Assembly (NCBI GenBank): GCA_022818135.1
Contig: JAFMSR010000010.1
Coordinates: 31,350,269 to 31,414,268 of the forward strand
Length of the DNA: 64,000 bases
Origin: Saxidomus purpurata
Taxonomy: Eukaryota; Mollusca; Bivalvia; Venerida; Veneridae
Reading direction: 5' to 3'
A model generated the notes under the pieces. The model worked only from the letters and a program-made list of their open reading frames with translations. It was not told the origin of the DNA and ran no database searches. The translations under genes and the position numbers were made by a program. Shown here piece by piece: positions 23,401 through 32,400 of the stretch; the stretch's first letter is position 1; each line of letters begins with the position of its first letter.

Positions 23401-26400
23401 TCGATATAGTTGTCACGTTTGGCGGTTCGGTGTGCGTGCGTCCGTGTGTGCGTCCGTGCGTGCGTGCGTCCGATTTTGTCCGGACCATATCTTTTTCATG
23501 CATGGAGGGATTTTGATGTTACTTGGCACAAATGTTCACCATCATGAGACGAAGTGTCATGCGCAAGAACCAGGTCCCTAGGTCTAAGGTCAAGGTCACA
23601 CTTGGAGGTTAAAGGTCAAATTCAAGAATGACTTTGTCCGGACCATATCTTTTTCATGCATGGAGGGAATTTAATTTAACTTGGCACAAATGTTCACCAT
23701 CATGAGACGGAGTGTCATGCGCAAGAATCAAATCCATAGGTCCAAGGTCAAGGTCACACTTAGAGGTTAAAGTTCAAAGTCAAGAATATCTTTGTCTGGA
23801 GCATTTCTTCTTCATGCATGGAGGGATTTTGATGTTACTTTGTACAAATGTTCACCACCATGGGCTACCCTTGTTTTTAGAATTTAGAACCACTTTTCTG
23901 TGGTACAACATGCATGTAACATCCAATATTTAGGTGTATTTTGATCCATCTCTACTTGGTAAGGAGTTAGCCCTTTTGACATATGGCGGGCTCGACATGT
24001 TGCACGTAAGCATTTAGTTTTAAATAAACGGCCATCATCGAAATAAATAAATAAAATAATCAATTCATGTTTACCAATTCCGGGACAAACATTTTCTCTT
24101 TATATTTCAGAACATACTACTCATATCCAATTAAAACAACGGTTTCTCTACAATACAGCCCCCTCGTTTTTCCAGCCGTTTCAGTGTGTAATATGAATCC
24201 TGTCAAAACATCAAAGCTCAGCATGTCGGAGAGTGTGAAAATGGTACTGAATACAGAAAACCGCGAGGTTAGTGACCGAGTTAAGCTTATTATTGTGTTA
24301 TGGTGTTAAAATCAGCTTATGTGCTGAGATAACTAAAACTATCACTAAAGATGATGAATACCACCCCCCCCCCCGAACACCCCACTGACACAGTAATATA
24401 AAATTTATGTATAAGTTGATGATTATTGGGCCAGCACAACCTACTGCTTCTGCGAAGTATAAGTAAATTCTGACCAGGGGTTTTGGGAATTTAAAACGCA
24501 CATAATTTAACTATCTCAAGACCCTCTGACCTTTGATCTAGTGACCCGAAACATGTACTAGTACCATGAGCAACTAGGCATGGTGCTTATCACTTGTGAA
24601 GTATCATTAAATTCTGACCAGGGGTATTGGAGATTTAGTGTCCACAAATTTCCGTCTACAGACAGACAGACCGGTCAGACAGACAGACAGACGGACGGAC
24701 GGACAAGTTGAATCAAGTATACGCCCTTTACACTTTGTGTTCGGGGGGGGGGGGGGTATAATAATAGGTGGACCATGCATTATTGTTGCCGCTGAACCAT
24801 GACGTAGCCTTTTTGTAGAAAGCTGTCCAAAAGGAGCATTAGATTTTTTTTCTTATACGTCACGGGCATTTGTAGGAAAATGCAAAACAAATGCACACGC
24901 TCATATGTTGCAGCGATTTCCTATCGTGTCCTTACAACACGTAATGATTGCTCAATCGAAAAGCAAATGTATAACTTGGAAAGTTAATATCATCTCCAGT
25001 CAAGCGTAAAGGTATTGCTAACGTTTGACAGAAAGATAATGCTATCGCAGTCTGGAGCTTAGTATATGTATAATGTAACCTATGAAAGTTTCATTTCAGT
25101 GAAAAGTCATTCTTTTCCGAAGATGCATATTTGTCAGACTCTTTATTATACATATTCATAAAACAATTTCTTATGTAAATTGGTTTAATCATGCTTTAAA
25201 CCATCAAAGCTGAGAATACAACCCCGACACAGAAATCTAATGGTATGCCTTTAATTATACTTCCCTTAAGGTGAAAGGTGCTGACAGAAGACGACGTGAT
25301 ACTCTTGACATCAAACCTCAGTTTAAAGAGATAAAACCTAGAAATGATGAGTCAATTGAATCTACGACTTCATATGATGAAATTAAAGAACATTTTATTC
25401 GACCCTTATTAGAAAAAAGAAATTATCTTCACAAACTTGTAAATGAGAAGAACAAAACCGGACAAGGAAATGACCCTAACCGTTCAGCATTTTCCTTAGC
25501 GATGTCCAAAACATTTCATTCAGTAAAGCAGGGTGTCCGTAGGCGTAGAAAAGCAGTCGAAAAGTCATCAAACACTGCTCAGACAACATCAGACAAGGAA
25601 ACATCCACTGCTAAAGAACACTCCGCTGGGACATCAAAAACCAAGGAAGAAACCTCTGCTAAGACATCATCAGACAAGGAAGAAACCTCTGCTGGGACAG
25701 GATCAGACAAGGAAGAACACTCTGCTGGGAAAGGATCAGACAAGGAAGAAAACTCTGCTGGGAAAGGATCAGACAAGGAAGAAAACTCTGCTGGGACAGG
25801 ATCAGACAAGGAAGAAAACTCTGCTGGGACAGGATCAGACAAGGGAGAAAACTCTGCTGGGACAGGATCAGACAAGGAAGAAAACTCTGCTGGGAAAGGA
25901 TCAGACAAGGAAGAAAACTCTGCTGGGACAGGATCAGACAAGGAAGAAAACTCTGCTGGGACAGGATCAGAAAAAGAAGAAAACTCTGCTGGGACAGGAT
26001 CAGAAAAAGAAGAAAACTCTGCTGGGACAGGATCAGAAAAAGAAGAAAACTCTGTTGGGACAAAATTAGATAAGGAAGATTCCAGCGGCACAAATACGTG
26101 GACGGAATGGTATAATTATCTGCTTAAAGAAAAAGAAAAGGATACTTCAGACAAAAAGGAAAATGAATATAACTGGACATCAGGGGAAAAGGCGGATGGA
26201 CAATGGACAAATTGGCAAGATTCTAAAAATTATGTGCTTTCACAGCTCTTTTCAAAAAAAGACGAATGGGAAGAAAGAGCAGATGAGTTCCGGACAGTAT
26301 TTAAAAAAGAGAACATGTAAGTACTAAGAAATTTGACATCTCAAAATATGTATCTAGCCTTTTCTTGTACAACGTTTTTAAACAAGATCTGGCACTACAG

Positions 26401-29400
26401 TGACTTTTTAACGGACCATGTAGTCCCTATATTGCTAATCTGTATAAGATTCTTCTTAATGACAATATCAGTGTCACCAAACTATTACACTCTAAACTTC
26501 GAAAAACAGATATGAAATATCATAATGCATAGGAGTAGTAAATTTGTTTCTGACAAGAATGTGGATTCTTGATAATGCGCCCTACTAAACTTTGCCTTTA
26601 CCGCTTTGAAACTGCTAAATACATTTCACAAAATAAAATAAGAAAAATGAAGACAATAATTACTCCCAAAAGATCCTTTTCTATTTTTGCCCAAGGGATG
26701 TGTATCAGTCAAAAAGAGGGGCTCGACTTATTTCTCTATATGGCTTTTCAGTATACTACAGCTTAAAAAGTGACTGTTGAAATGAAATTATCGGAATGAA
26801 ATGTCCCTGATAGGAGATCCGTATAACAAACTGTACCCTTACAGTCATTGTGCAAAACGTAATCGCGATTTAGAGGCAGTCAGCCACTCAGTAAAAATAC
26901 TGCATCATAGTTTGGACAGTCTCGATGAAAGTTTCCTGAACTGACTGGCGTAAATACTTCTTATAAATCGCACAAACCTAAAATTAAAATCAGATTGAAT
27001 GCATTGTGCAAGGAATAGTATATAAAATCCTGAGTGTGCGTTTGTTGTTTTCTGTGCGCTCTCAATCACACGAAATCCAGGTGATTAATTCTGTCTTTAT
27101 CATTGATTGGTTGTTAGCGATGCCTCAGATCACTTTCATTGACTGTTGGCCCTGCGTATTGCATAGTTGGCTGATTCCTTTAGTATAATGTCTACATTAT
27201 ACTCTAATATGTAGTTATAAAAATAGGTTTACATTGATTTTTCACGTTGACGCCATATGGATTTAAACTTCCAAATGTTTAATGTTAGCAAAACATCTTC
27301 CGAGACTTTTTTCGATGAGCTTTGGTAAACAAAGCTATAAAAAATACCGAAGCCGTTAAGTTTGCGGAAAAGTTATCAAACATCCTTTGAATATGTCCAA
27401 AGTTTTTAAATAACGGCCGAAGACATATGTTTTTGGTTTTATCTCATTGTTTGTAATCAGTTAATACAATTCATTGATTCATTTCAGAGATTTTATTTTT
27501 TCAAATATAATGCAAAGTTTTGATTATGCTACCGAAGGGTGGTATATTAAGTCGCACCGTCCGTCCACCTTTGATTTTCCCCTGTCCGTCCTGTAACTTT
27601 GTCATGCATTGAAGAAGGATTTTGAAATGACTTGGCACAAATGGTAAGCACATCAAGACAATGTGTCGCGTGTAAGACCTACGTCCCTTCCTCAAAGGTC
27701 ATTGTCACACTTAGAATTTGAAGGTAATGGAATCATTTATATATGTAAACATTCGTTTCAGGACTGTAACTTTGCCATGTATTGGTTTATTTTAAAATAG
27801 CTTAACATAAGTGTTCAGCACATCAAGACGATGTGTAGCGGCGTGCAAGTCTCGAGTCACTACCTCAAAGGTCAAGGTCACACTTAGAGTTTATAGGTAA
27901 TAGAAACCCGAATATATGCATAGTGTCCTGACTATAACTTTGTCATGCATTGAATTATTTTTAAGTAACTTGGCACAAATGTTTAGCACATCAAGCCGAC
28001 TTGTCACATGTCGAACTACGTCCTTACCTCAAAGGCCAAGGTCACACTTAGAGTTTATAGGTAATGGAATCCTGAATATATGCATACATTAGTGTCCTGA
28101 CTGTAACTTTATCATGCATTCATTGATTTTAATAACTTTGCACAAATGTTTAGCACATCAAGACAATGTGTCGCCTGCAAGAACCACGTGACTACCTTGA
28201 AGGTTATGGTCACACGTTGACTTTAAAAGTAATAGAATACTGCATGCATGGTAATGCTGACAATGCGTTTGAATTGATTTGGTATAAAGTAACTCGGGGA
28301 ATGTCTAATAAGATGTTGGAAAACAAAGTGTGTCAAAATCCTTTAAACTAAGCTTAACCATTAAGTTTTTGAAAATTTCAGTACATTTAGAAGACAGATG
28401 GGACATCAGAAAGAAGATATGATTTTATCAGCCTCTTTCGCCGGGACGTTGGTAAATTCGACGTTAGTAATACAAAATCACTATAAAACTCTTATGATTT
28501 TAATTGTTTACTTTCTGATTCCGTATAAAGTAACACGAGTTGTATTTTCATCTGACACGGAAGACATTTTACATTGATTAAGACTTTAATTAGCATTAAT
28601 GTCACAAGTTTTGATATCTTCTTGGGAACGTTTAACCTGATTCTGTAAAACAGACTGAGCCTACTTCACGTTTTTGCTACTGCTACTGCCAACTACTGCT
28701 ACTGCCAACTTCCTACTCATTTTGTGCCTTGAGTCTATTCATGTTTGAACAGATTATTTAAAATGAGAAAACTGTACTCAATACATGCAGTTTACTTCAC
28801 TTATGTCAGTATGAAAGAAAAAAAACAACATGCTAACAGTCAGTGAGGATTTAAAACGTTCCAATACTACTATATATATTTAACTACTTTTAGAAATACT
28901 GAGTGCTGCTTAACGTTAACCAGGGGAACAATGTTTTTGAACGTTTGGTGAGGGCTGTTACCTGTTAATTTTGCACATGTCGTATTCATTTTGCTTATAG
29001 ATAATCCGTTATCTTATTAATGACTTGTATTCATATAGTCAACAGAGGGGAATTGTTAATGTTAAAAATTCTAGTCAGTGTGTAATTTAGAATTGTTTCA
29101 GTTCGAGTTAAATGTATTGCAATTTTATGAGTCACTGGTTTTTTACAGGTATTTCAATGACTTTTTCTCGTCTGAATATGGGAATTGTTTTACAATGTCC
29201 TCACCAAATTACGTTGCCTGGAGAAGCGGTCCATCTCATGGTAGGGAGCTTTCATTTTACTTTAGTAATGGTGCACTAGTAACTCGTTAGTGTATTTATG
29301 CTCGACTGAAGTTTTCGAATATTTTTGCGACAACACTGGGTGAAGTTTTATAATGTTGTTATCAATGGAGTATAATGAAAATTCAACTTCAGTGCGGTAT

Positions 29401-32400
29401 CAATTTATATACGGTACAGTGTGAGAAAGTGTAAGATAATTAAATGAAATGCCATAAATTACATTATTTTTCTTTTGCAATTATATCATGAAACATTAAC
29501 TGACAGTGGCTTAAAATATTATAGGAATTAAATTGACACTGAACCTCGAGGTCGATGAGTACGTGCCTAACTTCTCAACTGGATTCGGTATAAAGTTGTT
29601 GCTTCATGAACAAGGAACGTATCCTCTGCCCTCAAATGAGGGGATTACGCTGAATCCAGGGACGGAGACCAATATCGGGTTGAAAATGGTACATGTTTAT
29701 TACTGTAACAAAGTCACTTTATTGTTTTTTAGAGGGACTCTAAATAAATGATATTGTTGTAAACATAGCAATGTCGCTTCACTATTTTCTGCTCAGTGTA
29801 TGTTTGTATTATACATGTTGCGTTGATGATGCATGTAGACGTGGTGCATGTTTGTTTAGTAGATTAGGTTTTAACTTCCAAAGCTGAATTTAAGTCTTCT
29901 TGTTAAGATTTATTTGTCTTATAACCATTTAATCTACAGCTTTGAAAGTTGCAACACTTAATCACCACAAATGAACATTAACATAACTATATTATGGATG
30001 ATTTTGCAGCAAGTTTTACCTAATAATAATATGGCTTGCTTAAGTTTTGTGTTAAGATTCATTCTTTTAAAAAGCCATTGTTAGGAAACTTTAAAAAATC
30101 ATTTGTTACATCATGAATTAATTTACTGTGTAATGAAAGTGACATGCTACTTTTATCTTTGGTGTTGCATGTTTTATAATCCTTACTTAAGTATTTTTGC
30201 TTAAACTTTTGTTCGGTTTTATGACTGCTTTGATTCTCATAAGCTTGCATATCAGCAAAAGGAATTTGGTTAAAATGATGCTCTTGTCTTTCGAAGGATT
30301 TATGATAAAACTTTTATGGATTATAAAGAATCCATTTGACTGTACAACACTTTAGAATCACATAGAGTTAACGTCTGCACCCGCACATTGGTGCTCTTGT
30401 TACGTTTATATGGTAGCAATAAATTAATACTTCTTTCCTTGACAGTTATCGATAGTACCGTGGGTATTGGTTAGACCTGATTTTTTTTTGCAAAATGTAA
30501 AATAAAAACCTTTTTACTTTAACATGTACATTAAAGAATTTTCAGTAAACTTAAGAAATTTAGATGTGTCCAGTGAATAAGGATATTACACGTACTCTAA
30601 CAGTCTTAACACAAAAATGTTATTTGCTGACAAATTATTCCTATATATTTATTTCGAACTTTAATTTTGAAATTACATTCTTTGCAAACGTTAGAATGTA
30701 ACGATAAATATCTGTGAAAATAGTACACATGTGTTAGAACTGGCGTTGCGAATGATATCATATAATACAAAATGTACATGATATGTTATAATCAGTTCTG
30801 GCGCGGTTAAATATCAGAAGAACTGAAATACATGTATACTTGTTTTGACATGTGGCATATTAATCAAGGCCAGAACGATTATAATAATAGAAACGAAACC
30901 ATTTAAATGAAATGAAATAATCTTATAATCATATTCGAAAGTGTATGTACGGTTAAAAAGAGTATCTCAACAAATGTGCTATTCTTGTTAGTAGGCTACT
31001 AAATGGTTAAACGTATTCTTCAATTATTTTACTATGGTTTGAGCCAGAGCTTTCATAAATTTTAACAAACCAAGTGCTAGTACTTTTTGATGTATCACTT
31101 CCTTTGTACATTTTTAATCTGCGTTTCAATTCTTCCTTGATTTTATTGCGGTTGACTTATAATGATTTGAGGTCAAGTTCAGTAACATATATAAGACTGT
31201 GTTTTCAACTTTTTACACTAAATCAATAACAACATTACTCAGCGGTAAGAGCTGTTTGACCTGTAAGACAAACCAATCGTATTGCAGATTTTTATATATA
31301 AAGAAACGTCCTAATTGCTTTACAAGGTCAAGTGATTTTTGTAATAGTCAGATTCTTGATTATGACAGGCATAATTTTATCTGCTCCTTTTTTGAATAAT
31401 AGGTAGTTAACAATATATAGTAAATTTGCCTCAAACGAAAAAAATATAGTATAGTATATGAAATACAGGTAAGACTTTCAAGACTTGGAGAACCTCATGG
31501 AGACTGTGTCGATGGACAAGAATTTGCTAAACGATACAAAAAGAAATACAGCAAAGCGGTAAGTTATGTAAAGTTGTAATTATGTTCTTTAGCAAGGTTT
31601 CTTTTTATCCAAATTGTGTCTCTCATTTTAAACAATATATGTTTAACTTTTTAAGCATTTTACGTTGCGAAATGATTTTAATTTCTCTCTTTGTCCTGTT
31701 TGTACCAATTGCCTACAGATTCAATGCCAGAAACAACTTGCTTGCAGGTATGTTACCATTTCTGCCGAGTCGTAAATGTAATGGAAGCATGCAAATGTGT
31801 TCCAGTAGATGCTCCGGATGACATAAGTCTGACTGCAGCGGAATTACCTGTCTGCAACATAACAAATACCGACGGTTGAGTATATTACAATAAAAGCTAA
31901 TAACAATCCAAAAACTTTGATTATGAAGGGGTTTCGTGGTTTGTGCGATGTATAAATACTTTGGATTCTTTGAGAACAATTATTAACAACATTCGAGGGA
32001 AAACAATGCTAGACAAAATGTAAAAATCGCCAATTTATTTTTTTTATAAGTCAAAATTCTGCCGTTGGAGGCAAAAAAAGCATAATTTAACAGGAACGAA
32101 TTTGGAATTTATTGTACTTGCGTTTTTAAAAAAAGGTTGACAGATAATGTAAAAATATTACTGAATATTAAAAGAAAAAGAGCCAAACATTAGGCAGCAT
32201 CATTTATTTTTTGTGTACAAGCAATGATTTAAATTTAAAGTCCTAAATGTATGTCGAAATTTAATCGGGTTTTGTTGAAAAATATAAAAATAAACGCTGC
32301 CAGTGTTTTGTTTCAGTGGTTACTAAACATGAATATTAAAAATATGTTTAAGTGGTAACTATAAAACTTATTAAATTAAACACTGTTTTACAGTTAAATT

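Noticed and set aside
25533..26093. Long open frames in other frames and on the minus strand over gene 1 exon 4
   Set aside because: The 33-bp repeat has a period divisible by three, so any stop-free unit stays open in several frames. Only the frame giving EENSAGTGSDK joins the channel exons on both sides.
28166..28240. CRISPR-like or other spaced repeat system
   Set aside because: The units are long, diverged and head to tail without unique spacers, in an intron of a eukaryotic gene.
31582..31821. 79-codon frame overlapping exon 9 of gene 1
   Set aside because: It reads exon 9 in the wrong frame; the thumb cysteine motif is in another frame.
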